Virus record (IMG/VR): IMGVR_UViG_3300047321_000126
Location: 1 to 48,260 of that record
Origin: a virus
Direction: 5' to 3' (one strand)
DNA length: 48,260 nucleotides
A program made the translations under genes and the position numbers. How positions within the stretch are numbered: the stretch's first letter is position 1; the number at the start of each line of letters is the position of its first letter. Below the pieces are notes generated by a model that saw only the letters and a list, made by a program, of their open reading frames with translations, was not told the DNA's origin and did not search any database. Below are positions 15,495-24,891 of this stretch, one piece after another.

Positions 15495-17732
15495 TCAGAC
15501 TCCGTTCACTCCGGTATAGACGTCCAGCCAGTTGGTCGCACCGGACGTCAAAACACTCAGCCAGTCGGGGTTCCCACCGCGGACCGTGTCCCACGTGCGG
15601 CTCACGCTGCCGGTCGTCCCACCCACCGGGCGGTCCACTTCCGTCAGCGGGACTGACCATGCGCGGTCGTGGTGGCCGGCGTAGTCGTCGACGTGCGCGG
15701 CCGTCACGTCTCCCACCTGGACGTACACGTCAGGCTCGCCCCACGCGCGCGGCCACCGGATCAGCAACGTGTTCCCTGTCTCCAGGAGCCACCACATGTC
15801 GTCTAGCTCTTCCTGCGTCTCCGTGATCAGCGTCAGTGTCCCGGTGCGTGAGGTACGCACGTCCGTGACGACGATGGGGCGGGCTCTGCCGCGGATAGCG
15901 TTGACGCCTTGTCGCGCTGCCCGCGACCAGTCAGGGAGTGTGCCTACGACGGCCGTCGTGTTCCTGGCGGGAAGTCCCGGGTCCACAATCGATACCGATG
16001 TGTACTCCGGCTCGGGCAGGGTGATCGGATCCGATGTCGCACTTACGTACAGCGTCGATCCAGTCCACAGCTTCATCACGTACCGGACAGGCACGCCTAG
16101 CGGTGCTTCGTAGTCCTCCGCCACCGCGAAGTCACCAGCGATGACGGTTTGCGTCAAGTCGCCGGCGGAGCCGCGGACGGGCGTCAGAGTCCCGTCGGGT
16201 CCCATGCGCGACAGACTCCAGTAGGTGTAACTACTCGTCGTCATCCCCTGCATGGTGATGGAGGCGCCTACTCCGCCGGGGAGTGGGTCCGCCAGTACGT
16301 TGATCCCGCCGGGGCCGACGAGGACGTTGTCCACGTGGATCCCTGCGCCGGCGTCGGGCGTGATGAACCGTAGCCCCACCGTCAGGGTTGCAGCGGAAGC
16401 CGGCGCCACTGAGCTGCCCTGCGGTGCGTACCAGCCTGCTAGGGCGCCCATCTTCCAGCGCGAGTAGGTGACCGAGATCGTCTCGCCTGACGCGTCCGCC
16501 CACGTAAACAGCATGTCTACCACCGGGCCGTCCACCGTCGCCGGGTGGTAGATGTACGGCGCTATACGGTACGCCTGGCGGGGGATCACCGGGACGGACG
16601 TTTTCATTGAAAGGACGGCGTCAACAGTTCCGTCAGCCACGAAACGCATCGTGGCTACACCCTCGTAGGTGGACGGAGGCGTCGAGCGGATGAGTGAGGT
16701 AGCTCCGCTGACGATCTTCCAGTTGGCTACGGAGACTTCAAACGACTGATCGTTGTACCCGAGCAAATTGCCCGGGATCAGCGGCGACGGTGAAAGCCTC
16801 ACCTGATCGAAGATCCATGCCTGGCTGGCAGCCGTCGCCACCGCCTCCAGCACAACTCGCGCCGACGTCGCGCCAGATGGTGCCTTGTCGATGACCGCAC
16901 ACCGGACCCACGTCGAAGCCGCCAGCCCGGTCCACGTCTGCGACGAGGTGCTGATCTGCGTCCCGACGTTGTCGTACCAACGGATCTGAACGTGCAGCTC
17001 ACCGGTTACGGGCGGGTAGACCCACGCATACGCCACGTGCTCCACCCCCGCCGCCACAGGCACGGAAGCTGTGGTGCCGACGCGAAGGAGGTCGACGGCC
17101 GTCGCGGTTGCCCGTAGCGACCACCAACCCTCGTAGCTCAGTGTCGACACCCGGTCGACGGTGCAATTCCAGACGCTTTGCCAGCCGCTCGTGTCCACCT
17201 CCACCCCCTGCACGGTGTAGGGCAGGAGGTTGCCGGGGATGGTGTCGGCGGGCCCGAAGGTGGCAGAGTCCATCACCACGAGCTGTGCGGCTCCAAGGCC
17301 CGTCACTGTGATCCGCATTGACGCGTACTTGGCGCCCGTTGGAGCGGTGGTGGCCAGGATGGGGGGCGGTGTCTGCCACGCCGTAGCGTTAGGCAGCGCT
17401 GACACCGCGGACGTCGACGAGGCGAGAAGAGTCCCGCCCGTCACGTCGGTGTAGTAGGACACGGTGACGGTCGCACTACGGCCAGCGGCTGCGGCTACCA
17501 GCGCGAAATAGGCATACGCGAGGTACTCCGTGCCAGCGGTAACCGCTACTCGGCTCGCCGTGCTAGCACTCACCGTCCCTGTAGCGGTTGCCTTCAGCTG
17601 GAGGCTGGCCACGCCCGAGTACGAACGCGTCGTGGATCGGGTGGCCGTGGTGTTTGTCTCGGCCACCCACCCGGATGCGTCGGTCTCCATGCTGTACGTG
17701 TTCGCAGGCAGGAGGTTCGTCTTTACACCCAC
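15495..17732 (-). CDS. Large tail-tip protein with tandem carbohydrate-binding-like domains
   Basis: 745 residues from GTG 17732. Three successive beta-sandwich (CBM-like) repeats, each opening with a NLLP/NLLG phrase: ANTYSMETDASGW (about 10-22), NLLPYTVQGVEVDTSGW and NLLGYNDQSFEVSVANW. The C-terminal region (about 560 on) resembles distal tail proteins. Likely a minor tail protein that contacts the cell surface. The repeat count is from direct reading. Confidence 0.7.
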   Translation of the reverse strand: MGVKTNLLPANTYSMETDASGWVAETNTTATRSTTRSYSGVASLQLKATATGTVSASTASRVAVTAGTEYLAYAYFALVAAAAGRSATVTVSYYTDVTGGTLLASSTSAVSALPNATAWQTPPPILATTAPTGAKYASMRITVTGLGAAQLVVMDSATFGPADTIPGNLLPYTVQGVEVDTSGWQSVWNCTVDRVSTLSYEGWWSLRATATAVDLLRVGTTASVPVAAGVEHVAYAWVYPPVTGELHVQIRWYDNVGTQISTSSQTWTGLAASTWVRCAVIDKAPSGATSARVVLEAVATAASQAWIFDQVRLSPSPLIPGNLLGYNDQSFEVSVANWKIVSGATSLIRSTPPSTYEGVATMRFVADGTVDAVLSMKTSVPVIPRQAYRIAPYIYHPATVDGPVVDMLFTWADASGETISVTYSRWKMGALAGWYAPQGSSVAPASAATLTVGLRFITPDAGAGIHVDNVLVGPGGINVLADPLPGGVGASITMQGMTTSSYTYWSLSRMGPDGTLTPVRGSAGDLTQTVIAGDFAVAEDYEAPLGVPVRYVMKLWTGSTLYVSATSDPITLPEPEYTSVSIVDPGLPARNTTAVVGTLPDWSRAARQGVNAIRGRARPIVVTDVRTSRTGTLTLITETQEELDDMWWLLETGNTLLIRWPRAWGEPDVYVQVGDVTAAHVDDYAGHHDRAWSVPLTEVDRPVGGTTGSVSRTWDTVRGGNPDWLSVLTSGATNWLDVYTGVNGV

Positions 17733-17869
17733 TGGTCACCCTCTTTTACTCCGGGCTCGCCACGTCGCGGCATGAGGTCGGGAACCGGCGGGCGGTCGAT
17801 GGGAGGCGCCGTGTAGACCGGAGCCTCCCCACCCTGATCAGGAACGGGGTCTAGCTGTTCGTCGGGCAC
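17723..17869 (-). CDS. Small proline-rich protein between tape measure and tail-tip gene
   Basis: 48 residues from GTG 17869 (AGGTGGG upstream; GTG 17881 gives 52). Pro-rich: VYTAPPIDRPPVPDLMPRRGE. It fills the 139 nt gap exactly, overlapping the next start (GTG 17732) by 10 nt. Below usual ORF length cut-offs. Not recognised. Confidence 0.5.
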   Translation of the reverse strand: MPDEQLDPVPDQGGEAPVYTAPPIDRPPVPDLMPRRGEPGVKEGDQWV

Positions 17870-17871
17870 GT

Positions 17872-20800
17872 TCAGACCCACCTTCCTGTGTTGATGGCCG
17901 AAGCCGTGGACTCCTCGCGCGCGACAACCTCTGTGCGCACGATGTCGGTGATTTCGCGGTCCCCGACGTAGACGCGGACGTCGGCGTGAACCGTCGTTGC
18001 GCCTCCGCCCTGGCCCGCGGGGAGACTTGCCAGGTCCGCGGCCTGACGTGCCATGGCTCGCGTGTCACCGTTGCTGTAGATCTGCGCAGGACTCATGAAG
18101 CGGACCAACTCCGGTCCCTGCTCGCCGACCATTGCCAGCTCGCCGACGCTGGGGAATCCGCCTGCCCAGTAGCCGGATGGCTTCTTCGCCAGGGCTGGGG
18201 CGAATCCGTAGTGCGACGTGAAGAGTGGGTCATTCCAACCCCGTGCGCTCTTCCCGACGACCACGCCTTGCCCGCCACGCGATTCCACGTTCACGCCCGC
18301 GAGCGTGCCGGCCGTGTGGCCGACGCCAGCGTTCGTCACACCAATCTGGAAGGGCGAACGCAGGTTTCGAACCCACCCCGCGGGGGCGTTGTTGCCCTGG
18401 AAGGAGAAGGTGCTCCACAGGCGTCCCTTCGGGACCTGTCCCAGGATCACCTTCTGAATGCTGCTCATGAAGCCGGAGCAGTCGAATGACGGATTTCCTG
18501 CGCCACCCCACTGATACGGCATTCCGGCCTTCGAGCGTGCCCACATCAGGGCTCGTCCCACACCGCCGGACGCGGACGTGCCGCTACCGTCGCCGCCAAA
18601 GATGGAGTTCTTCAGGCTCTTCAGCAGCCCGATGGGGATTTCCGTCGTCATCTTCCCCCAGTCGGAGGAGGCGAACTTCCGCATCTGCTCGCGCGCCCAA
18701 CCCATCGCGGAGTTGAACAGCTTGTCAGGGTTGGTGAGGAAATCCGCGGTGCTCTTCGCTCCGCTGACTACAGCGCCACCAGCGGACTTCAGCCCGCCCA
18801 GGATGCTGCCGAAAATGCCGCCGTCAGCGAACGCCGGCATGCCGTTGTTGATCGCACGCTGAACACCGCTGACGCCGCCTGAACGGGCAGCTGCGTTCCA
18901 CTCGTTGATCTTGTCGGCGCCAATTGCTCGCGTCCACTCCGGGCGCATGATGGCTTCACCGCCACCGACGGCGATAACGCGATCGTCACGGCCCGGGGAG
19001 TAGCCGGACATGATGCCGCCAGTCGCGAAGCCCTCCAGGCTCATCTTCTTCAGCTTGTCAGCGCCGGTGATCTTCGCCACCTGATTCCACAGGGGGACGA
19101 TTCCGCCGTTGTAGACGTGCGAGATGATGAAGCGAATTGGCTTCTTGGCGATGTCCTGGAGCTGATCCCACTGCTTCTTGATGTCGTCCTTCGCCAGCTT
19201 GAAAGCCTTGGCGACGAGGTCAACGGCGTCGGAGATCTTGTCCATCGGAGGCTTGATGGCCTTCTCGTACAGCCACTTGGCCTTGTCGCCGATCCAGCCA
19301 AAGACAGGCTTGACTACCTTGTCCCACAGCCACTTAGCCACCGCTCCAAGGGCGTCTAGCTCCTTCTTCGCCTCCCTGAACGCCGGCTTAATGGCCTTGT
19401 CGTAAACCCACTTTGCCTTGTCCCCGATCCAACCGAAGACAGGCTTGATGACCTTGTCCCACAGCAGAGTTGCGGCTGCTCCGATCAGCTTGAACGAAGG
19501 GCCGATCGCCTTCTCCCACAGCCACATTGCGACCTTCCCCAGCGCCTTGATGGCAAGCCACGTCGGCAGGAGGAAGAGCGTAATCAGTGCGGTGATCAGG
19601 AACTGAGCGGCCTCACCGATGAACTTGAAGGCGGGACCAAGAGCGTTGTTCCAGAGCCACATCGCTACCGTTCCGATAGCCTTCAGCCCGGTCCAGATGG
19701 CTGAGAACACCGGCTTCAGAACGTTGTCCCACAGGAACAGTGCCGCGAACTTGATTGCGTCCCACACGGCGATTACGGCCGTTCGGAACCAATCCCAGTG
19801 GTTCCACGCGTACATGATTCCCGCGACGAGCAACACCAAGGCCGCAATGATGATTGTGATGACGGCGACAACCGGGTTCATCTCGAATGCGAGATTCGCT
19901 TCCCAGATCGCAGCCGCCCACCCCTGCGTGATGAGCGTCCCGAGGATGACTGCGCCGTTGTAGACCGCCATTCCGATAGCGGCGGCAGCCATGATCAGCT
20001 TGATAGCCTTCGTGGCGGCGTAGAATCCCCAAAGAAGCTGAACGACGCCGGGCATGTTCTCTGCCAGCCACTTGATGCCGTCGATGATCGGGCCCATGAC
20101 TTCGAACATGGATTCCGACAGCGGAGCCAGTGCCTTAGAGACCTCCAGCACAGACGAGAGGATCTTGCCGATGAACTCAGCGAGTCCGGGCGCTGTGTCC
20201 TTCACGTACTGGAGGAACTTCTCGAAGTCCGGCGAGCCCTTAAGGCTCTTGCCCCACTTCGCGAACCGTCCCGTGATGCTGTCCGACTTCTTCGCGATGC
20301 CGTCCATGTGCGGGAGGAAGGCGTCGATGATGCCGGCCATACCTGCGAGCACGTTTCCAAGCGCCTTGCCCAGACCGACGATCGCGGGCTTCACGTTGTC
20401 GGCGATGTCGTCCTTGAACCCCTGCCAGAACGGCGTCTTCAGCTGCCGTGACGCGGAGTCCATCAGGCTCGTGATGCCGTCGGCTGCCCCCTTCACAAGT
20501 GGCGTCAAGCCAGGAAGGGAGTTCTTCATCCCGTCGACGGCGCGCGTGAAGATCGGCAGTACTTCGGGCTGTAGCGACTTCTGCCAGTCGTCGAACGCCT
20601 TCTTCAGTCCCTGCGGGCCGGCGATGGCGTCGAAAAGGTCACGCTGGGGCTTGGTGAGCTTCGCAAGAGCCTTCTGATACTCGTCAGCCTTCGTGATCGC
20701 CTTCGTCGTCGTGCTGATCCCTGACAGGCGAGCGGACGCCAGTCCGCGTTCCGCGGATGCGACGGACTCCGCGGCCGACACCTGTGTCTCCGCGGCGTTC

Positions 20801-22323
20801 TGCACGGCGTCAGCCAAGCCACGCTGAGCGTCGGCTACGGTCTGCGCGGCCTCGGTCTGTGCGCGAGCGGCTGCCCGCTGAGCGTCCGCGAGTTGCTTGG
20901 TGTTGTCCAGGACGTCGCGCTGAGCGTCGGCCAGGCGTTCCGTAGCAGACTTCACGGCGGCAGAGCCGTTGACGCCAGCCTTGCGCTGCTTCTCCGCCTC
21001 CTTCTGGAGGTCTGCGTAATCCTTCTTCTGCTCTGCGGCGTTCTGCCTCGCGCGGTCGTAGGCCAGCTGCGCGGCGTCGAGCTGCAGCTGAGTGGCCGTG
21101 CCGGCGTCAGCGCTCCGCAGAACATCGTTCAGATCCTCTTGCGCTTGCTGGACGCGGAGAGTGGCCTCCCGCTGGTCCAGTGCGCCATCCGTCAGCTTGT
21201 CGTTCAGGTCGGCCAGCTGACGAGCGGCGTCCGCGCGAGCCTGCGTCAGATCCTGCTCAGCCTGACGGGCGGTGCGCTGAGCGTCGGAGAGGGATCGCTC
21301 CGCGCTCTCCACGGCTGCAGCTGCCTGCCGGCGCTGGTCCGCGGCACGCTGTACGGCCTGCGCGACGCCTCGTTCTGCGTCCTCCACCTGTCGGTTAGCC
21401 TGCGAGATGGAGCGCGCGGCAGCACGGTGGGCGGAGGCAAGTGACGCCTGTGCACCAGCCATCTGCAGGGACCTCTGCGCAGCCTGAACGGAGGCACGAG
21501 CACCGTTGTTGGTGGCGCTCGTCGACTCGTTCTCTGCCGCCGTCTTCGCCGTCATGGCTGCCGTTACGCCCTTGATGGCGGGGATGGCCGCGAGACCGAA
21601 GGCACCAATTCCGCCGGCTGCAGCCGTCGCCATGGCGGCGATGCCACCGAGACCGGCCGCCAGGACCGGGCCAAGCGGGATCGCCACAAGGGCAGCAGCC
21701 TGGACGGTGAGCGCCAGGAGCGCGCTACTCGCGCCGGCTCCGTCGACGTCGACGTCGACCGTGATCCGCTTCCGGTCCACGGCGTCGATCTCTTCGCGGA
21801 TTGCAGCCAGCGCCACGCGAGCGGCAGCCGTGTCCGCGCGAACCGCAACGTTCGGGTGTTCAGCACCGAGCCGCTTCAGCTGCTCTTCGATCCGGGTGAC
21901 CTCAGCGCGAGCGGCCATGGCGTCGACGTCGATACCGATGCGCTTGTTGGAGAGCTGCTCCATTTTGGCGCGGAGGCGTGCGAGTTCCGCGTCCACTCCG
22001 GTGTCACCGAGGCGGACATCCAGCTTCGGCATGGCCTTGAAGGCCACTTCGAGCTTGCGTCTCAGGCTGCGCGCAAACGCACCACCTGCGTTGTCGCCCT
22101 GGCGTCCCGCGGCTGCTGCACCGGCCTTGCCACCTTGATTGATGGCCTGTGGGATGGCGATCACGATGTTGTTTGATATCGCCTGCCCCATGCGCTTGCC
22201 CGCCTCTTCGCCGACCTTGTCAGCGATGGGGAGGACAAGCGCCTTCAGCTTCGTGTGAAACTGCGGGATGACGGGAACGACGTCAACCGCTGCACCACCC
22301 ACAATGTCCAGATCAGCCATCAC
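17872..22323 (-). CDS. Tape measure protein with C-terminal NlpC/P60-like domain
   Basis: 1483 residues. Long Ala/Gln/Arg-rich coiled coil (about 280-560), a hydrophobic centre (WAAAIWEANLAFEMNPVVAV and following) and repeats based on KAKWVYDKAIKP / AKWLWDKVVKP (about 1000-1090). Near the C-terminus GMPYQWGGAGNPSFDCSGF, then GVGHTAGTL, are the Cys and His motifs of an NlpC/P60 peptidase. The tape measure sets tail length, and the peptidase could open the wall during DNA entry. The longest gene, in the usual place after the tail chaperones. Confidence 0.9.
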   Translation of the reverse strand: MMADLDIVGGAAVDVVPVIPQFHTKLKALVLPIADKVGEEAGKRMGQAISNNIVIAIPQAINQGGKAGAAAAGRQGDNAGGAFARSLRRKLEVAFKAMPKLDVRLGDTGVDAELARLRAKMEQLSNKRIGIDVDAMAARAEVTRIEEQLKRLGAEHPNVAVRADTAAARVALAAIREEIDAVDRKRITVDVDVDGAGASSALLALTVQAAALVAIPLGPVLAAGLGGIAAMATAAAGGIGAFGLAAIPAIKGVTAAMTAKTAAENESTSATNNGARASVQAAQRSLQMAGAQASLASAHRAAARSISQANRQVEDAERGVAQAVQRAADQRRQAAAAVESAERSLSDAQRTARQAEQDLTQARADAARQLADLNDKLTDGALDQREATLRVQQAQEDLNDVLRSADAGTATQLQLDAAQLAYDRARQNAAEQKKDYADLQKEAEKQRKAGVNGSAAVKSATERLADAQRDVLDNTKQLADAQRAAARAQTEAAQTVADAQRGLADAVQNAAETQVSAAESVASAERGLASARLSGISTTTKAITKADEYQKALAKLTKPQRDLFDAIAGPQGLKKAFDDWQKSLQPEVLPIFTRAVDGMKNSLPGLTPLVKGAADGITSLMDSASRQLKTPFWQGFKDDIADNVKPAIVGLGKALGNVLAGMAGIIDAFLPHMDGIAKKSDSITGRFAKWGKSLKGSPDFEKFLQYVKDTAPGLAEFIGKILSSVLEVSKALAPLSESMFEVMGPIIDGIKWLAENMPGVVQLLWGFYAATKAIKLIMAAAAIGMAVYNGAVILGTLITQGWAAAIWEANLAFEMNPVVAVITIIIAALVLLVAGIMYAWNHWDWFRTAVIAVWDAIKFAALFLWDNVLKPVFSAIWTGLKAIGTVAMWLWNNALGPAFKFIGEAAQFLITALITLFLLPTWLAIKALGKVAMWLWEKAIGPSFKLIGAAATLLWDKVIKPVFGWIGDKAKWVYDKAIKPAFREAKKELDALGAVAKWLWDKVVKPVFGWIGDKAKWLYEKAIKPPMDKISDAVDLVAKAFKLAKDDIKKQWDQLQDIAKKPIRFIISHVYNGGIVPLWNQVAKITGADKLKKMSLEGFATGGIMSGYSPGRDDRVIAVGGGEAIMRPEWTRAIGADKINEWNAAARSGGVSGVQRAINNGMPAFADGGIFGSILGGLKSAGGAVVSGAKSTADFLTNPDKLFNSAMGWAREQMRKFASSDWGKMTTEIPIGLLKSLKNSIFGGDGSGTSASGGVGRALMWARSKAGMPYQWGGAGNPSFDCSGFMSSIQKVILGQVPKGRLWSTFSFQGNNAPAGWVRNLRSPFQIGVTNAGVGHTAGTLAGVNVESRGGQGVVVGKSARGWNDPLFTSHYGFAPALAKKPSGYWAGGFPSVGELAMVGEQGPELVRFMSPAQIYSNGDTRAMARQAADLASLPAGQGGGATTVHADVRVYVGDREITDIVRTEVVAREESTASAINTGRWV

Positions 22324-23044
22324 GCCTCCTTCTGCGTCTGATTTCTCAGCCGCGGGTCAAGGGCGCGGCGCTGCTCGTCCGTCAGTCCCTTCCGGGCTGC
22401 AGACTTCGGGGGGATTCCGGGGCGTGGTGTGGGGTGAAATTCGCCAGGCTTCCCGCCGGCGATGGCGATAGCCGCGTTACGGCTGAGGGTGACCTCGTCT
22501 TTGATGGCCGCGAGCAGCATCTCCACGGCGCTCCACGGCGCCTTGTCCGGGCGGTACTCGCCACTAGGACGTCCCGCGGTGTCCTCCGGCTGTGCATTCC
22601 GAAGGGCGGTTCTCGTCGCCGATTCCGGCGGAAGACCCTGGATCAGGACACGCAGCCGACGTATCGACATGCGTCCGCGGTACACGTCCAGTAGGTCGAT
22701 ACCGCGGAACGCCAAGTCAGCCTCTAGCGCTTCCGCGTGCTCCTGGAGGACGTCCCACGTCCACCAGACTTTCCCGGGGTCTCTCCCGCGGACTCCATCG
22801 CGGCGGATACGAACTCGTTGATCTCGTCAAGGGTCGCGTCGATGTCGATGAACTTCTCCACGTCGTCCTCGTGGAGTACGCCGGCCGCCCACGTGTCGTA
22901 GTCAGCGGTGCGGAGGGCTCGCAGGTACGAGGGGCGCCACTGAGTGACGGGCTTCACGCGGAGTTCGACGTCAGCCAGCTGCGCCGTGCTGTACGCCTCG
23001 GTGGCCTCGTTCTCCTGCGCCTGCGAAGGGGTGGTCTGAGTCAT
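22320..23044 (-). CDS. Tail assembly chaperone, long form by -1 programmed frameshift (G-T fusion)
   Basis: The first gene (stop 22724) contains GGGAAAG at 22775-22769 in the correct X XXY YYZ phase (CCG GGA AAG). A -1 slip continues without interruption as VWWTWDVLQEHAEALEADL into the reading frame of 22320-22715, whose FRGIDLLDVYRGRMSIRRLRV motif is typical of the lambda gpT-like half. Product about 241 residues. The internal ATG 22715 lacks a ribosome site, so the fusion is favoured over a separate gene. Ends 4 nt inside the tape measure start. Confidence 0.85.
22724..23044 (-). CDS. Tail assembly chaperone, short form (G)
   Basis: 106 residues from ATG 23044 (AGGAGA upstream). QLADVELRVKPVTQWRPSYLRALRTADYDTWAAGVL is characteristic of actinophage tail chaperones; the C-terminus after the slip site, SGGRGTSSRSTRKR, is low-complexity. 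Short and long forms together load the tape measure during tail assembly. Confidence 0.85.
   Translation of the reverse strand: MTQTTPSQAQENEATEAYSTAQLADVELRVKPVTQWRPSYLRALRTADYDTWAAGVLHEDDVEKFIDIDATLDEINEFVSAAMESAGETPGKSGGRGTSSRSTRKR
22769..22775 (-). promoter_or_regulatory. -1 frameshift slippery heptamer GGGAAAG
   Basis: Correct phase for simultaneous P- and A-site slippage; joins the two halves of the tail chaperone. Confidence 0.8.
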
Positions 23045-23112
23045 GCGCGCGGGTCTCCTAAGTCAGTGATTGTGTTGCTGCGCGGGTCTTGTGGAGCTGA
23101 GTTGAGGATGAA

Positions 23113-23147
23113 GCGGAGCCCCGGACCCGCGCGGTACAGGGCTCCGC
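23113..23147 (-). terminator. Hairpin after the major tail protein gene
   Basis: Perfect 9 bp arms GCGGAGCCC / GGGCTCCGC, 17 nt apart. Positioned to lower transcription between the abundant tail tube protein and the chaperones. Confidence 0.6.
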
Positions 23148-23163
23148 TGGACTGCGTGAGGGC

Positions 23164-23754
23164 TTAGCCCTCCGGGAAGAAGCCGGAGACGTCGATGTCG
23201 CCGTAGTCGAGCGAGCGGGTAACGGCGGACGCGTTCGACGCGCCCTTGTAGAACTTGAAGGTCATCTGCAGCGCCATGACATCGCTCGTCTGTGGCTGCT
23301 CGTCGCCTCGCTCGGTGACCTTGCCGTTCGGCATGTAGAGCCGCATGCGCTTGTCGCCGTCCATCGAGTCGAAGACGAACGCGTACCGGAGGTCGTTCGG
23401 CTTGTCAGGAAGCGCGTAGGTGACGGTTCCCGTGGTCGGCTCCAGCGAAGCCAGCGGAACGTTGTCGTAGAGCGACCGGACGAAGGGGTTCAGTCCCTCC
23501 AGGAAGGTGACCTGTGCGCTCTTCACGGACTTGGTCATCAGCGTCCGGATGGGCTCCAGGCTGCCGGCCGCCTCGATGTCCTTGGACTCCTCTTCGATCT
23601 TGAAGAGCCCGCCCTCCGTGGTGATCCAGCCGAGATTTACCCACGGGGTTGCCGGGTCCGCGAACGAGACCGGCGCGACCGTGTTCACGGCCGCTGCGTA
23701 GACGAGATAGTCGGTTGCGCCGAAAGTGAGATCGGCATTGCGGGTGTCCGCCAT
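23164..23754 (-). CDS. Major tail protein
   Basis: 196 residues from ATG 23754 (GGAGG upstream). Begins MADTRNADLTFGATDYLVYAA and has WVNLGWITTEGGLFKIEEESKDIEAAGS, GLNPFVRSLY and a long C-terminal beta region, the pattern of siphovirus tail tube subunits. Placed between tail terminator and chaperones and followed by a hairpin, as expected of a highly expressed structural gene. Confidence 0.85.
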   Translation of the reverse strand: MADTRNADLTFGATDYLVYAAAVNTVAPVSFADPATPWVNLGWITTEGGLFKIEEESKDIEAAGSLEPIRTLMTKSVKSAQVTFLEGLNPFVRSLYDNVPLASLEPTTGTVTYALPDKPNDLRYAFVFDSMDGDKRMRLYMPNGKVTERGDEQPQTSDVMALQMTFKFYKGASNASAVTRSLDYGDIDVSGFFPEG

Positions 23755-23814
23755 GATGCCTCCAGGGCATGCGAAAGTGCCGCGCAAGTCGCCTCACGCG
23801 GTTGGGAAGTTGGG

Positions 23815-24180
23815 TTATGCAGCCCGGAGGCTCACGGTGAAAGTGGCGCCACGTCGGTGGATCGCGTCATTCGCCCACGGCTGCCGGGACGGACCGGCGT
23901 CACACCGGACACCACGTACGACTGCGCCGTTCACAGGGCCACGAAGAAGCACAAGAGCATCACGCACCTGGCCCGCGAGCGTTCGTGCCTCGTCCGCAGT
24001 AGCGGCGAATACGTCAACAGCCACGCGGGGGTGATGACTGAAACGCTCGTCCGGTCCCCCGATGCGCTCCACGCGGATCACGGGGAGCCGGTCCTCCAGA
24101 TCGGGCGGGGTCTCTGCGCAGCTGAACGCGCCAAAGGTCGATTCCGCCCACGGGGCGAGCACAGCTTCAACGTCAGGCAC
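23815..24180 (-). CDS. Tail terminator protein
   Basis: 121 residues from GTG 24180, overlapping the upstream gene. LPVIRVERIGGPDERFSHHPRVAVDVFAATADEARTLAGQVRDAL is the typical alpha/beta tail-terminator (gpU-like) signature. Caps the tail tube and joins the neck. Confidence 0.8.
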   Translation of the reverse strand: MPDVEAVLAPWAESTFGAFSCAETPPDLEDRLPVIRVERIGGPDERFSHHPRVAVDVFAATADEARTLAGQVRDALVLLRGPVNGAVVRGVRCDAGPSRQPWANDAIHRRGATFTVSLRAA

Positions 24181-24532
24181 TGTGCGCCCCCTTCACAGTG
24201 TCGATCGCCTTGGTGAGGATCGCGTACCGCGGAACTCTTCCGTCGCCCGTTTCCACGCGCCAGGCATGCGGGGCAGTGTTGACTACCTGCGCCCCGAAGC
24301 GCTGCCGGGGCTGCCCGCGAAAGGGCACGTTCCGGTTGATCGGCATAACGTCAAAGCTGCGCTTGTACCATCCCGGGTGCTTGTCCTCCGCGGGGTCGCC
24401 CACGGGGGCTGTCGCCTGTGCAACGTGCATGATCTTCACGCAGGCATCCCGGCACGGCTTTGCAAGCCACGGCCGGCTTACCATGCGTCCAAGACCGGCG
24501 TACTTGCCTGTGTACTTCGAGCGGTACGCCAT
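24173..24532 (-). CDS. Head-tail connector / minor capsid protein (HK97 gp10-like)
   Basis: 119 residues, TGATG coupling. Basic N-terminus, HVAQATAPVGDPAEDKHPGWYKRSFDVMP, and NTAPHAWRVETGD are features of the HK97 gp10-type neck proteins, which sit between stopper and tail terminator. Confidence 0.75.
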   Translation of the reverse strand: MAYRSKYTGKYAGLGRMVSRPWLAKPCRDACVKIMHVAQATAPVGDPAEDKHPGWYKRSFDVMPINRNVPFRGQPRQRFGAQVVNTAPHAWRVETGDGRVPRYAILTKAIDTVKGAHSA

Positions 24533-24891
24533 CAGCCGGTCACCTCCTTCACCGTGGCTTCGACTCGCGCGAGCGACGTCAGGGGGAAGACCATTGGGCG
24601 CCCGACGACCTCCCAGACCTCCGCGCCGTCGTCAGAGACGATTCGGTCGTCGGGACGGACATCGGTGCCGAGAGGAGCGGCGAACACGCGACGGGTGGTG
24701 ACGGTCTCGGATGCCTCGTTCGTCTCCGACGAGGAACCCACGGTCACGCCGTAGGGGCTCATGATGGCGCAGTTGTCCACCTGGACCCGCACGCGGGGAC
24801 CGGGCACGTAGGACCCCGTAGAGTCCCGCACCCGCTCCCCCGCGCGGTCGATGAACCACGTGGCCGACATCAGCGACGCGATCAGGCTCAT
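24532..24891 (-). CDS. Head-tail stopper
   Basis: 119 residues from ATG 24891, chosen for its ATGA overlap with the adaptor gene (ATG 24903 possible). A beta-barrel-like pattern with VRVQVDNCAIMSPYGVTVGS, DVRPDDRIVSDDGAEVWEVVGRP fits SPP1 gp16/stopper proteins that plug the filled head. Confidence 0.7.
   Translation of the reverse strand: MSLIASLMSATWFIDRAGERVRDSTGSYVPGPRVRVQVDNCAIMSPYGVTVGSSSETNEASETVTTRRVFAAPLGTDVRPDDRIVSDDGAEVWEVVGRPMVFPLTSLARVEATVKEVTG

Noticed and set aside
22320-22715. Independent 131-residue gene downstream of the tail chaperone
   Set aside because: No ribosome site at ATG 22715, and the frame is joined to the upstream gene by a correctly phased GGGAAAG slip site; treated as the frameshift extension.
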